Assembly: GCA_902578265.1 (NCBI GenBank)
Contig: CACHCA010000002.1
Location: forward strand, 96,001 to 155,798
DNA: 59,798 bases
Reading direction: 5' to 3'
DNA from: an uncultured Pelagibacteraceae bacterium
GTDB lineage: Bacteria > Pseudomonadota > Alphaproteobacteria > Pelagibacterales > Pelagibacteraceae
Shown here: positions 35,228 to 44,030 of the stretch, piece after piece
Numbering within the stretch: position 1 is the first letter of the stretch
Layout of the letters: each line of letters opens with the position of its first letter
Notes under the pieces: model-generated
The model's database searches: none
The model's input: only the letters and a program-made list of their open reading frames with translations
Told to the model about the DNA's origin: nothing
Position numbers and translations under genes: made by a program

Positions 35228-36004
35228 ATGCTAAATCTAAAAGAAAAAAAATTACTTTTTGATAAAAATGGTTTTATTATTTTTGAAAAATTATTAAAAA
35301 GTGAGACTGCTTTTGTTCATTTCGATCAAGTAAAAAGAGAAATTGTTAGAGAATATGATTCTAATTATATAAAGATAAAAAAACTTGGTGGTTTTATGAC
35401 AGGAAATTTAGACCTAAAACCCTCTAAAGAAATTATAAAAATCTGGGAAATTTTAAAGGAACTGAAAATATCTGAAGCTATAAAAAAGTTGACTAACAAA
35501 GCCTTAGATGAGTATGATATAAAATTTGCTGGTAATGTATCTTTACCAAATAAAGGTGATCAATTTTTTCATACAGATGGACCCAAAAGTGCAAGAAAAA
35601 TACTTATAGGGGTACCCATTGAGGATTTGAAAGAAATTGATGGACCAACGGAATTAGTTCCAGGATCTCACCATAAAAGAATTAGCTATTGGAAATTTCA
35701 CTTTGAAAAATTTTTCAAAAAAAAAGTAAAATTAATTTTGGATAAAGGAGATATTTTTATCAGAGAAAGCTATATTTGGCATAAGGGAACAAAAAATAGA
35801 AGTAAGAAACTAAGAATTATTATCTTATTTGTTCTTTCAGAAAAAAATAGTAATTTTGTAAAACAAGATATATTAAATACTACAAAATTTGGAGATAATA
35901 TGTTTGAAATTTCATTTAAAGGTAAGATAAGAGAAATCATGAGTGTTTATCTGCCCTTTTTTTATTTTTTATATAAATTGCTGGTATCATTTATAAGAAA
36001 GTAA
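35228..36004 (+). CDS. Phytanoyl-CoA dioxygenase (PhyH)-family oxygenase
   Basis: A 258-residue Fe(II)/2-oxoglutarate oxygenase. The opening F-D-K-N-G-F-I-I-F-E is the usual PhyH start. The iron ligands are His and Asp in F-F-H-T-D-G-P (near residues 114-120), and the distal His in W-H-K-G-T-K-N (near 188). P-T-E-L-V-P-G-S-H-H-K is the conserved loop between strands. Members hydroxylate lipids, small metabolites or sugars. Here the neighbours are glycosyltransferases and an O-antigen ligase-like gene, so a glycan or lipid-carrier target is inferred. A hydrophobic tail near residues 240-255 may hold it at the membrane. Confidence 0.78.
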   Translation: MLNLKEKKLLFDKNGFIIFEKLLKSETAFVHFDQVKREIVREYDSNYIKIKKLGGFMTGNLDLKPSKEIIKIWEILKELKISEAIKKLTNKALDEYDIKFAGNVSLPNKGDQFFHTDGPKSARKILIGVPIEDLKEIDGPTELVPGSHHKRISYWKFHFEKFFKKKVKLILDKGDIFIRESYIWHKGTKNRSKKLRIIILFVLSEKNSNFVKQDILNTTKFGDNMFEISFKGKIREIMSVYLPFFYFLYKLLVSFIRK

Positions 36005-36005
36005 A

Positions 36006-37247
36006 TTATTTTTTAGATAAATAGATTTGGTAAAAACTATAATTGAGGAAAAACTGAAATAATTGAAGACTTGAAAAAAAACTTCCTGTTGGAATTATTG
36101 GCAGTAGAGAAACTATAATATAAATTTTAAAAATGAAAAGTTTACGTTTATCAGCTCTCTTCATTTTCACTGACTTATCTTTTAAAAATAATGTCAAGAT
36201 TAATGTCAAAATAATTATCGTACCTAAAAGACCATGTTCTGAGATGAATTCATAATAAAATTGATGAGGGTGGGTATAACAATTTAAAACCTTTTTTCTA
36301 ACTATTTCCTTTTTGGACGTATTTTTCAATTCACTACATGCTTTTAAATAATTTTTTGTTCCGACACCTAAAAAGTAATTTTGTTTAAGTATTTCATATG
36401 AGAAAAAAAACTGATTTAAATATTTTGTATCTAATAAACCACTATAGAGATCCTGGTTCTTTAAGTTTTTTTCAACGTGTTTAAAAGTACTTTCATATTT
36501 ATTATTTAATCTTTCGTTAGTTAAAGCCACAAAAATTAAAAAAATTGATAAAATTAGGGTTACAAGTTTTAACTTAGGCTTATCAAAAACAAAGAAAACA
36601 ATTAAAGGTATTGAAAAAAGGATTTTAAGTGTAACAGCTCTTTCACCTGTTATTATTATGGAAATCAAAAAAATTAAAAAAATTATAATCGATATGGCTT
36701 CTTTTTTTTCGTTATAAAATTTGCCAAAAATAATAAATATAAATGTGAATAAATAACTTCCAACAATCAATTCGTCCTTAAAAAAGCTAACAATTCTCTC
36801 ATTTTTCATTGGACTTTCAAATCCAAGAATATTTTTTCCATAAGTAAATTCGAAAAATACATCAAGAGAAACTATTAGTAAAACCAAAGTCCAAAAATTA
36901 ATAACTTTGTTTCTTAGTGTTTCATTTTTTAAAAAGTGTATCGAGGCAAATACAAAAAAAATATATCTAAAAAAAAATATACTTCTCCTAAAAGAACTCT
37001 CATAACTTATAGCGAATAATGAATTTATATTTAGATAAGCCCATAAAATTAATAATATGAAAAGCAATTTACTTTGTAAAAAATGGTTTAATTGCTTCTT
37101 ATCTTTTATTATTTCTTTAAGAAATAAGATGATAATCAAAATTATATTTAATTCTAAAATTGCATTTCCTAAAATAAAAGAAATAGGTAACAATGAAAAA
37201 AATAAAAGAATAAAATTATCTTTTTGATAAAGTTTGCTAACATTCAT
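36006..37247 (-). CDS. O-antigen ligase/polymerase-like membrane protein (Wzy_C family)
   Basis: A 413-residue polytopic membrane protein with about ten to twelve helices. The large periplasmic loop contains the family motif F-L-G-V-G-T-K-N-Y near residue 292 and C-Y-T-H-P-H-Q-F-Y-Y-E-F-I-S-E-H-G near 322-338. The H-x-H...E-x-G pattern is the conserved active loop of WaaL O-antigen ligases and related Wzy polymerases. It would join lipid-linked glycan to lipid A core or polymerise repeat units in the periplasm. WaaL and Wzy cannot be told apart from sequence alone. It lies downstream of a GT4 gene with four bases between. Confidence 0.82.
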   Translation of the reverse strand: MNVSKLYQKDNFILLFFSLLPISFILGNAILELNIILIIILFLKEIIKDKKQLNHFLQSKLLFILLILWAYLNINSLFAISYESSFRRSIFFFRYIFFVFASIHFLKNETLRNKVINFWTLVLLIVSLDVFFEFTYGKNILGFESPMKNERIVSFFKDELIVGSYLFTFIFIIFGKFYNEKKEAISIIIFLIFLISIIITGERAVTLKILFSIPLIVFFVFDKPKLKLVTLILSIFLIFVALTNERLNNKYESTFKHVEKNLKNQDLYSGLLDTKYLNQFFFSYEILKQNYFLGVGTKNYLKACSELKNTSKKEIVRKKVLNCYTHPHQFYYEFISEHGLLGTIIILTLILTLFLKDKSVKMKRADKRKLFIFKIYIIVSLLPIIPTGSFFSSLQLFQFFLNYSFYQIYLSKK

Positions 37248-37251
37248 AATT

Positions 37252-38391
37252 TTAAATTATATAACTTTCTAGTAATTTAAAGTGTCTAAATAGAGAATAC
37301 TTTTTTATGTTTTTTTTTGAAAAAATTTTTTTCTTTTTAGTTTCAATTTCACTTAAATTTAAAAAACTTATTATTTTATCTCTTAAATCCTGTATATTAT
37401 TATTCTTAAATAGAATACCACCATTTTCTCCTTTAATAATTTCTTTAGGTCCGTTCTTACAATCACTTGAAATTATAAGTAAATCATTCAAGGCTGCCTC
37501 AATTAACACAAATCCTGGGTCTTCCCATAATGATGTTAAAATAAAAATTTTACTTAATGAGTAATATTTATGAATATTTTTTTTACTACCCATTAAAAAA
37601 ATATTTTTTTCAAGATTATGTTTTTTAATTAATTCCTCTAATTTTTCCTTATCTTCACCACTTCCGAAAATAAAAGTATTAAATTTAAGAAGACCTTCTT
37701 TATATAATTGCTCACTAGCTTTAATAAAAATTTCAAAATTTTTTTGTTTTGTTAATCTACCAACCATAATAATATTATTTTTTTTAAAATTTTCATCCAT
37801 AGGACCTGAAATTCTTTGGTTTAACACTTCTTTAATTGAATAAACTGGGTCATATAAAACTTTGACTTTATTCTCTGGAAAAATTTTTCTTAAAATTAAT
37901 TCATTTCTTTGATCAGAGGTATTGCAAAAAACTATTGAAATATTTTTATTAGAAATTTTCCATAAAAGACTTCTTAGAAAATTTAATTTTGGTCTACCTG
38001 AAACTCTAAATAATAATTTTGTTTTGAAATTAAAAATTAAAAATAGTATAAAAGGGACACTCGTCATTAAGTGGACAACTAAATATTTAGGCTTTTTCTC
38101 AGTCAAGATTTTTTTAAGTTTCCAAAAGCACTTAAAAAAAATTATAATGAAAGAAATTCTACTTTTAAGAAAACTAAATTTTGGCAATTTTTCATAAATT
38201 TTATTTTCAAAATTAATATATTTTATTAAATCATTTTCTTCTTCCTCATCCCATTCGCCAATAGCATTAATAATTGTTGAATTAAATTTTTTTGAGTATT
38301 TATTTATTGATAAAGCAGAGTTAAAAATTGCTTTTTTAGTGCCTATGCCTCTATCTATGAAGGGACCCCAATAAAATAAATTTTCTTTCAT
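37252..38391 (-). CDS. GT4-family glycosyltransferase
   Basis: A 379-residue GT-B protein. The N-terminal loop has G-P-F-I-D-R-G-I-G-T-K (residues 9-19), and the C-terminal domain shows M-V-G-R-L-T-K-Q-K-N, F-G-S-G-E-D-K-E-K-L, L-T-S-L-W-E-D-P-G-F-V-L-I-E-A and C-K-N-G-P-K-E. This is the full GT4 order. It is the last surface-glycan gene before the 5S rRNA, 72 bases away on the opposite strand, so it marks the edge of the large variable region. The sugar transferred is unknown. Confidence 0.87.
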   Translation of the reverse strand: MKENLFYWGPFIDRGIGTKKAIFNSALSINKYSKKFNSTIINAIGEWDEEEENDLIKYINFENKIYEKLPKFSFLKSRISFIIIFFKCFWKLKKILTEKKPKYLVVHLMTSVPFILFLIFNFKTKLLFRVSGRPKLNFLRSLLWKISNKNISIVFCNTSDQRNELILRKIFPENKVKVLYDPVYSIKEVLNQRISGPMDENFKKNNIIMVGRLTKQKNFEIFIKASEQLYKEGLLKFNTFIFGSGEDKEKLEELIKKHNLEKNIFLMGSKKNIHKYYSLSKIFILTSLWEDPGFVLIEAALNDLLIISSDCKNGPKEIIKGENGGILFKNNNIQDLRDKIISFLNLSEIETKKKKIFSKKNIKKYSLFRHFKLLESYII

Positions 38392-38462
38392 TTACTCAAA
38401 TATACCTTTGAATATTAAGTTTTTTTAATTATTTACATTTTTTTTTAAATAAGTATAAACCA

Positions 38463-38581
38463 TTTGCCGGTAATTATTGCTAGAGTGTTATACCCGATCC
38501 CATTCCGAACTCGGAAGTCAAGCCTTTATGCGCCGATGGTACTTTGTCTTAAGACATGGAAGAGTAGGACATTGCCGGCAT
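38463..38581 (+). rRNA. rrf: 5S ribosomal RNA
   Basis: The conserved loop and helix sequences are present in order: C-C-C-G-A-T-C-C-C-A-T near 38493, C-C-G-A-A-C-T-C-G-G near 38505, G-C-G-C-C-G-A-T-G-G-T-A-C near 38530, and A-G-A-G-T-A-G-G near 38561. The ends T-T-G-C-C-G-G and C-C-G-G-C-A pair to close the molecule at about 118 bases. No 16S or 23S gene lies in the 38 kb upstream, so this 5S is separated from the rest of its operon by surface genes, as in Pelagibacter. Confidence 0.93.
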
Positions 38582-38590
38582 TAAAATCTT

Positions 38591-38716
38591 ATGAAAATTA
38601 AAAGTTCATTGAAATCTCTAAAAAAAAGAGACCTAAGCTCTAAGTTGGTTAGAAGGAGAGGAAGAGTCTACATAATAAACAAAAATAATCCAAAATTTAA
38701 AGCAAGACAGAAGTAA
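38591..38716 (+). CDS. rpmJ: 50S ribosomal protein L36
   Basis: A 41-residue basic protein starting ten bases after the 5S gene. It begins [13 protein letters not shown] and contains [12 protein letters not shown] and N-P-K-F-K-A-R-Q, which match the Cys-free L36 form of alphaproteobacteria. The zinc-binding cysteines of the other L36 form are absent, as expected for that type. It is probably transcribed together with 5S or from a promoter shared with the next gene. Confidence 0.9.
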   Translation: MKIKSSLKSLKKRDLSSKLVRRRGRVYIINKNNPKFKARQK

Positions 38717-38720
38717 TTTC

Positions 38721-38831
38721 ATGGATAATGAAAATCATAAAAAAACCTGGAATAATTTTACTAAATTTATTTTGTGGGGATCCATTGCAGTAGTGTCAGT
38801 TTTGGTAATGATGGCAATTTTTTTATTATAG
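38721..38831 (+). CDS. aa3-type cytochrome c oxidase subunit IV-like small membrane protein
   Basis: A 36-residue protein. A polar N-terminus (D-N-E-N-H-K-K-T-W-N-N-F-T-K-F) leads into one membrane helix (G-S-I-A-V-V-S-V-L-V-M-M-A-I-F). The W-x-x-F-T-K-F pattern and length match the bacterial aa3 oxidase subunit IV family. In alphaproteobacteria this tiny gene is often found directly upstream of pntA, as here, which supports the call. It would be a structural accessory of the respiratory oxidase in the inner membrane. Confidence 0.78.
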   Translation: MDNENHKKTWNNFTKFILWGSIAVVSVLVMMAIFLL

Positions 38832-38838
38832 TTTTTTT

Positions 38839-39927
38839 ATGAGAATTGGATCCATTTCTGAAAATCAAAAAATTGAAAAAAGAATAGCGGTAACACCTGA
38901 TATAGTTAAAAAATATATTTCTTTAGGCTTTGAAATTACTTTAAGTGAAAATTATGGTTCTCATCTGGGAATAAAAGATAATGTATATTCTAAAATGGGA
39001 GCGAATATAAATAAAGATGATAAAGAAATTTTGAATTCATCTGACATAATTTTACAACTTGGTATGTTGTCTGAGGAAAAAAGTTCTAATCTAAAAGATA
39101 ATCAAATATTGATTGGCGTCTTAGATCCATATAATAATAAAGAGAAATTAGAAAATTTAGCTAAAAAAAATATAAATATTTTTTCATTAGAATTGCTTCC
39201 AAGAATTACTAGAGCCCAATCAATGGACATACTATCATCTCAAGCAAATCTTGCTGGATATAAAGCAGTAATCGAGTCTTTTGCAAAATTTGAAAAAGCT
39301 ATACCAATGATGATGACTGCTGCAGGAACAATTCCAGCTGCAAAAGTTTTAGTTGTAGGAGCCGGCGTAGCTGGTCTACAAGCGATTGCGACAGCAAAAA
39401 GAATGGGTGCAATTGTATTTGCTACTGATGTTAGAATGGCTTCAAAAGAACAAGTTGAAAGCTTAGGTGGTAAATTTCTTACTGTCGAAGGATCTGAAAA
39501 TCTTGAAACAGAGGGTGGTTATGCAAAAGAAGCATCAGCAGATTTTAAAAAGAAACAAGAGGAATTATTATTTGAAACTTTAAAAAAAATTGATATCGTA
39601 ATTTGTACTGCACTTATTCCTGGAAAAAAAGCTCCAATCATTATTAAGGATAATATGATTAATAATATGCAATCAGGTTCAGTAATTTATGATTTGGCAG
39701 CAATACAAGGTGGAAATACAGCTTTTACTGAGGTAGATAAAGTAGTTGAAAAAAATAATGTAAAGATTATGGGTGAAAGCAATATATTAAATAATTTACC
39801 TATGTCTGCATCCAATTTATATGCAAAGAATGTTTTTAATTTTGTTGATAATTTACTCGATAAAAAAAGCAAAAAAATTAATATTAATCTACAGGATGAG
39901 ATAATAAAAAAAACTTTAATAAAATAA
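38839..39927 (+). CDS. pntAA: NAD(P) transhydrogenase subunit alpha 1 (NAD-binding domain I)
   Basis: A 362-residue soluble subunit related to alanine dehydrogenase. Landmarks are E-K-R-I-A-V-T-P (near residues 12-19), M-D-I-L-S-S-Q-A-N-L-A-G-Y near 128-140, and the NAD fold V-V-G-A-G-V-A-G-L-Q-A near 171-181 with A-T-D-V-R near 194. It binds NADH and passes hydride to domain III of the beta subunit while protons cross the membrane, making NADPH. The alpha chain is split into two genes as in Rhodospirillum rubrum, and four bases separate it from pntAB. Confidence 0.94.
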   Translation: MRIGSISENQKIEKRIAVTPDIVKKYISLGFEITLSENYGSHLGIKDNVYSKMGANINKDDKEILNSSDIILQLGMLSEEKSSNLKDNQILIGVLDPYNNKEKLENLAKKNINIFSLELLPRITRAQSMDILSSQANLAGYKAVIESFAKFEKAIPMMMTAAGTIPAAKVLVVGAGVAGLQAIATAKRMGAIVFATDVRMASKEQVESLGGKFLTVEGSENLETEGGYAKEASADFKKKQEELLFETLKKIDIVICTALIPGKKAPIIIKDNMINNMQSGSVIYDLAAIQGGNTAFTEVDKVVEKNNVKIMGESNILNNLPMSASNLYAKNVFNFVDNLLDKKSKKININLQDEIIKKTLIK

Positions 39928-39931
39928 AACT

Positions 39932-40243
39932 ATGGAAATTGATCCTCTAATATTCAGATTAAGTATATTTATTCTATCGATTTTTGTTGGTTACTACGTA
40001 GTTTGGAGTGTAACTCCTTCTCTTCACACGCCTTTAATGTCAGTTACTAATGCAATTTCATCAGTAATAATTGTAGGTGCAATAATTGCTGGATTATCTG
40101 GTAATTCGGATACAATATTTAGTACTTCTACTATTTTTGGCTTTCTAGCTATTGCTTTAGCGGCAATAAATATTTTTGGTGGGTTTCTCGTTACGCAAAG
40201 AATGTTAGCTATGTATAAAAAAAAGAAAAAGGATAAAAAATGA
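39932..40243 (+). CDS. pntAB: NAD(P) transhydrogenase subunit alpha 2 (membrane part)
   Basis: A 103-residue membrane protein with three predicted helices and a Lys-rich cytoplasmic tail. The motif V-T-P-S-L-H-T-P-L-M-S-V-T-N-A-I-S-S (residues 27-44) is highly conserved in the transmembrane alpha domain. Together with the membrane half of PntB it forms the proton channel. The stop overlaps the pntB start by four bases, a common coupling for fixed stoichiometry. Confidence 0.93.
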   Translation: MEIDPLIFRLSIFILSIFVGYYVVWSVTPSLHTPLMSVTNAISSVIIVGAIIAGLSGNSDTIFSTSTIFGFLAIALAAINIFGGFLVTQRMLAMYKKKKKDKK

Positions 40244-41637
40244 TATCTGCAAATTTATCTGCAATTTTTTATTTAGTATCAGGTGTACTTTTTATATTAG
40301 CATTAAGAGGATTATCTTCTCCAGAAACATCAAGACAAGGTAATTTCTTTGGAATAGTAGGAATGGTCATAGCTGTGGTGGTGACATTTTTATCAACAGA
40401 TAATTTTTCAGTAGGTTTTATTTATGTTTTAATTTTTATTTTATTAGGTGGTTCGATAGGGGCTTTTATAGCATACAGAATACCAATGACTGCTATGCCA
40501 GAACTAGTTGCAGGTTTTCATAGTTTAGTTGGATTAGCTGCTGTATTTGTTGCTATTGCTGCTTTTTTAAATCCTCAAGCGTTTAATCTTGGAGTTCCAG
40601 GAAAAATTAAACTTGGAAGTTTAATTGAGATGTCTATAGGAGCAGCTGTTGGAGCTATAACTTTTTCAGGGTCTGTAATTGCCTTTTTAAAACTTCAAGG
40701 AATAATGTCTGGCTCTCCAATCACATTTAAAGGTCAACATCCTCTAAATGCCATTATATTAATTTCAATAATTGCACTAATTTATTTACTTTGTTCAACA
40801 CAATCGGCTAATCTTTTTTGGATATTATTGGGTGTATCGTTTTTGATTGGTTTTCTTTTGATAATTCCGATTGGAGGAGCAGATATGCCTGTTGTAATTT
40901 CAATGCTTAATTCATACTCTGGATGGGCGGCAGCAGGTATTGGTTTCACTTTAGAAAATACCGCTTTAATAATTACTGGTGCTTTAGTTGGTTCGTCTGG
41001 AGCAATTTTATCTTATATCATGTGTAAAGGCATGAATCGTTCTTTTTTTAATGTTATTTTAGGAGGCTTTGGGGCAACAGACGAAGTTAAAGGTTCTTCA
41101 ACAAAGGAACAAAGACCAGTTAAAAGTGGTAATGCTGATGATGCAGCATTTTTAATGAAAAACGCTTCATCTGTAATTATTGTACCAGGTTACGGGATGG
41201 CGGTAGCCCAAGCTCAACATGCCCTAAGAGAAATGGTGGATACATTAAAAAAAAACGATATTAAAGTTTCTTATGCAATACATCCTGTTGCTGGAAGAAT
41301 GCCTGGTCACATGAATGTGTTACTAGCTGAAGCTAATGTTCCATATGATGAAGTTTTTGAGCTGGAGGAAATCAATAATGATTTTGCAAACGCAGATGTT
41401 GCATTTGTAATTGGTGCAAATGACGTGACTAACCCTGTTGCAAAAACTGATCCACAAAGTCCTATTTACGGAATGCCAGTTTTAGATGTAGAAAAGTGTA
41501 AATCGGTGCTTTTTGTTAAAAGAAGTCTTTCCCCAGGATATGCAGGAATAGATAATGATTTATTTTACAAAGAAAATACTCTTATGTTATTTGCTGATGC
41601 AAAAAAAATGACGGAAGATATCACAAAAAATTTATAG
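40240..41637 (+). CDS. pntB: NAD(P) transhydrogenase subunit beta
   Basis: A 465-residue protein. Residues 1-260 hold about nine membrane helices, including R-I-P-M-T-A-M-P-E-L-V-A-G-F-H-S. Residues 290-465 form the NADP-binding domain III, with V-P-G-Y-G-M-A-V-A-Q-A-Q near 313, H-P-V-A-G-R-M-P-G-H-M-N-V near 345, and G-A-N-D-V-T-N-P near 388. This is the NADPH-producing proton-translocating beta subunit. Length matches the family (about 460). The transaldolase gene follows after seven bases. Confidence 0.94.
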   Translation: MISANLSAIFYLVSGVLFILALRGLSSPETSRQGNFFGIVGMVIAVVVTFLSTDNFSVGFIYVLIFILLGGSIGAFIAYRIPMTAMPELVAGFHSLVGLAAVFVAIAAFLNPQAFNLGVPGKIKLGSLIEMSIGAAVGAITFSGSVIAFLKLQGIMSGSPITFKGQHPLNAIILISIIALIYLLCSTQSANLFWILLGVSFLIGFLLIIPIGGADMPVVISMLNSYSGWAAAGIGFTLENTALIITGALVGSSGAILSYIMCKGMNRSFFNVILGGFGATDEVKGSSTKEQRPVKSGNADDAAFLMKNASSVIIVPGYGMAVAQAQHALREMVDTLKKNDIKVSYAIHPVAGRMPGHMNVLLAEANVPYDEVFELEEINNDFANADVAFVIGANDVTNPVAKTDPQSPIYGMPVLDVEKCKSVLFVKRSLSPGYAGIDNDLFYKENTLMLFADAKKMTEDITKNL

Positions 41638-41644
41638 GTTTACG

Positions 41645-42343
41645 TTGAAAACAGAAATTTATTGTGACATTGCAGATTTAACTTTAATAAAAAAATTTAA
41701 TAAAAAAAAAATTGTTAAGGGTTTTACCACAAATCCAAGCTTAATCAGAAAAGCTGGTGCAAAGAATTATAAAGATTATTGTAAAAAAATATTGAAAGTT
41801 TGCAGAAATAAACCAATTTCATTTGAAGTATTTGGAGATACAAATAAAACAATGACAGACCAAGCTTTAAAGATAAGTACTTGGGGTAAAAATGTTTTCG
41901 TTAAAATACCTATTATTAACTCGAAGGGAATTTTTTCAGGCAAGATAATTAAAGAATTAAATCAAAATAAAATTAAATTAAATATAACTGCTGTTTATAG
42001 TGCTAAACAAACAAAAAAAATATTAAGTTGCATAGATAAAAAAACTCAAGTTATAATCTCAATTTTTGCTGGAAGATCAGCTGACTGTGGAAATGACCCT
42101 GTCCCAGAATTTAAAAAAAGTTTAAAATTAGCAAAAAATTTCAAAAATGTTCAAATTCTATGGGCCAGTGTAAGAGAGCCGTATAATTACTTACAAGCCA
42201 AACAACTTGGCTGTAATATAATTACCATACCACCAAAAATAATTGAAAAAATTGAAAGTTTTGGAAAATCACTTGATAGCTTGACCAAAGAAACGGTTAA
42301 AACTTTTTTAAAAGATAGCCAAAAATCTAAATTCAGAATATGA
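41645..42343 (+). CDS. tal: Transaldolase (small TalC/F6P-aldolase-like type)
   Basis: A 232-residue protein starting at TTG. The TIM-barrel motifs are Y-C-D-I-A-D near residue 6, G-F-T-T-N-P-S-L-I near 26-34, the Schiff-base lysine in V-F-V-K-I-P near 84-89, N-I-T-A-V-Y-S near 112, and F-A-G-R-S-A-D near 138. This short form exchanges dihydroxyacetone units among pentose-phosphate sugars, including sedoheptulose 7-phosphate. That metabolite feeds the GmhA heptose pathway, so the enzyme is metabolically linked to it. F6P aldolase activity is the main alternative. Confidence 0.85.
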   Translation: MKTEIYCDIADLTLIKKFNKKKIVKGFTTNPSLIRKAGAKNYKDYCKKILKVCRNKPISFEVFGDTNKTMTDQALKISTWGKNVFVKIPIINSKGIFSGKIIKELNQNKIKLNITAVYSAKQTKKILSCIDKKTQVIISIFAGRSADCGNDPVPEFKKSLKLAKNFKNVQILWASVREPYNYLQAKQLGCNIITIPPKIIEKIESFGKSLDSLTKETVKTFLKDSQKSKFRI

Positions 42344-42344
42344 T

Positions 42345-43130
42345 TTATTTTCTCATTCCTTTAAATACTGTTTTTTTTAGCCTATTATTATCTAGGTCTA
42401 TTTGATTAATTAAATTGAAATTCATTCTCTTTTTTTTCATATAATACTTAATTGCTCTAACATCTTTTGGTAAACACATACCAGCATAACCTCTTAAATC
42501 CTTATTTACATCAAGATACATATCAATTGCTTTCCCTGTTTTGATGTAAATATCTTTTATTTTCTTATAATTACAATTTTTTCTCTTTGAAATTTCGTAA
42601 AAAATATTTGCAAAAACAACTCTTAATGCTGCATAGCAATTATTAAAATATTTAAAGATCTCAGCTTCATCTGGATTTACCATATAAAAAATTTTATTTT
42701 TAAAACATCTTTTAACTTTTAAAAAGTTATTTTTATCTTTAGTGCCAACCAATATAATCTTATTATTAAGAAAATCTTTTTGAGATGATCTTTCTTTTAG
42801 TAACTCAGGAACGCCACAGATTTTAAGATTTCTAAATTTTGAAATAGATTTTGATGTAAATCCAATGCTTACTGTTGATGCTATACAGATTATCCCATTA
42901 AATTTTTTTTTGTTTAGTTTTCTTAAAACTGACTCGACTATTCGAGTATCACAATCTCCATTTTTCCTACTTGGTGAGGGAACACATATGAAACAAATTT
43001 CAGTTTTTAATATTTTTTCAAAAACAAACTTTCCCTTTATATCGTATGGAGTAACTTTATGTCTCCAAGTTGTAAAACCTTTTACGTAAGCTTTTCCCAA
43101 AACACCTAGGCCTATGACTCCTATTTTCAT
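42345..43130 (-). CDS. UDP-glucose/GDP-mannose dehydrogenase-like protein lacking the C-terminal domain
   Basis: A 261-residue protein. The NAD-binding motif G-V-I-G-L-G-V-L-G-K-A-Y is at residues 4-14, C-V-P-S-P near 49-53 and A-S-T-V near 84-87. The catalytic cysteine region G-Y-A-G-M-C-L-P-K-D-V is near 217-227. Full members run to 390-450 residues with a UDP-binding third domain; here the protein ends soon after the central helix. It could be a shortened yet active enzyme, a partner-dependent subunit, or a decayed remnant. It is last in a four-gene minus-strand unit. Confidence 0.7.
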   Translation of the reverse strand: MKIGVIGLGVLGKAYVKGFTTWRHKVTPYDIKGKFVFEKILKTEICFICVPSPSRKNGDCDTRIVESVLRKLNKKKFNGIICIASTVSIGFTSKSISKFRNLKICGVPELLKERSSQKDFLNNKIILVGTKDKNNFLKVKRCFKNKIFYMVNPDEAEIFKYFNNCYAALRVVFANIFYEISKRKNCNYKKIKDIYIKTGKAIDMYLDVNKDLRGYAGMCLPKDVRAIKYYMKKKRMNFNLINQIDLDNNRLKKTVFKGMRK

Positions 43131-43132
43131 AT

Positions 43133-44029
43133 CTATTTTTTTTTAATTAATAATTTAATTCCTTCTTCTAAACTTAAAAAATTCTTATTACCAATAATCT
43201 TTTCCAATTTGCTAATATCAGGTTTTCTTTTTAAAACACTTCCTTTAGGTGCTGAAAATAATTTTAGTTTTTTTTTATTTATTTTTAATATTCTCATAAT
43301 CAATCTTGCAACATCAATTATTTTAGTTTCAATATCAGAGCCTATATTAATAATTTCATTATTCTTACTAATATTTGAAGCTTTAATTGTAGCTTTAATT
43401 GCATCATCTATATAAATGAATGATCTTGTGTTTTTAAATCCATATAATTCGTATTTCTTTTTTTTAATCCTCTTTATAAATTCAGGTATAAAATGGTCTT
43501 TTTGTCTAGGACCATAAACATTAAAATACCTCAAAATTATGTAAGGCAACCCGCTGTTGATAGTAATAATTTCACTCATAAATTTAGAAGTAGAATAACT
43601 CCATCTTGGATTCTTAATATCTTGAAAAATTATTGGCTCCTCTTCGTTATGCAAAATATTTTTATCTTTTTTAATAATTTGAGCTCCAGCATAAGCTTCG
43701 GATGAACCTGCGGTTATAAATTTTATTAATTTCTTATCTTTATAATATTTAACTAATTTTAATGTTGAAAGAATATTTTGATCAATAACATTAAATGGTT
43801 TCGTATAAAAATACTTTGTGCCATTAAATGCAGCTAAGTGAAAAACCATATCTACTTTAGGAAACTTTTTAAGGTTATTAATATTTTTTGTAATAACCTT
43901 TAAATTTTTATGTTTAAGATTTAGCCTTTTTTTATCTATTGCAAAAACAAAATTTTCGTTATTTCTCAGTAAGGTCTTGACTAGGTGGTAACCAATAAAT
44001 CCCGCAGACCCTGTGACTAAATATTTCAC
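43133..44029 (-). CDS. SDR-family NDP-sugar 4-epimerase-like protein
   Basis: A 298-residue extended SDR with normal motifs: T-G-S-A-G-F-I-G-Y-H (residues 6-15), A-G-S-S-E-A-Y near 107 and Y-S-T-S-K near 144-148, and Y-F-N-V-Y-G-P-R near 168-175. These fit the UDP-glucose 4-epimerase/UDP-glucuronate-using group. Its intact YxxxK contrasts with the altered SDRs in the first 34 kb. It lies between the dehydrogenase-like and GT4 genes with two and one bases between stops and starts. Substrate specificity is not readable. Confidence 0.82.
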   Translation of the reverse strand: MKYLVTGSAGFIGYHLVKTLLRNNENFVFAIDKKRLNLKHKNLKVITKNINNLKKFPKVDMVFHLAAFNGTKYFYTKPFNVIDQNILSTLKLVKYYKDKKLIKFITAGSSEAYAGAQIIKKDKNILHNEEEPIIFQDIKNPRWSYSTSKFMSEIITINSGLPYIILRYFNVYGPRQKDHFIPEFIKRIKKKKYELYGFKNTRSFIYIDDAIKATIKASNISKNNEIINIGSDIETKIIDVARLIMRILKINKKKLKLFSAPKGSVLKRKPDISKLEKIIGNKNFLSLEEGIKLLIKKK

Positions 44030-44030
44030 C

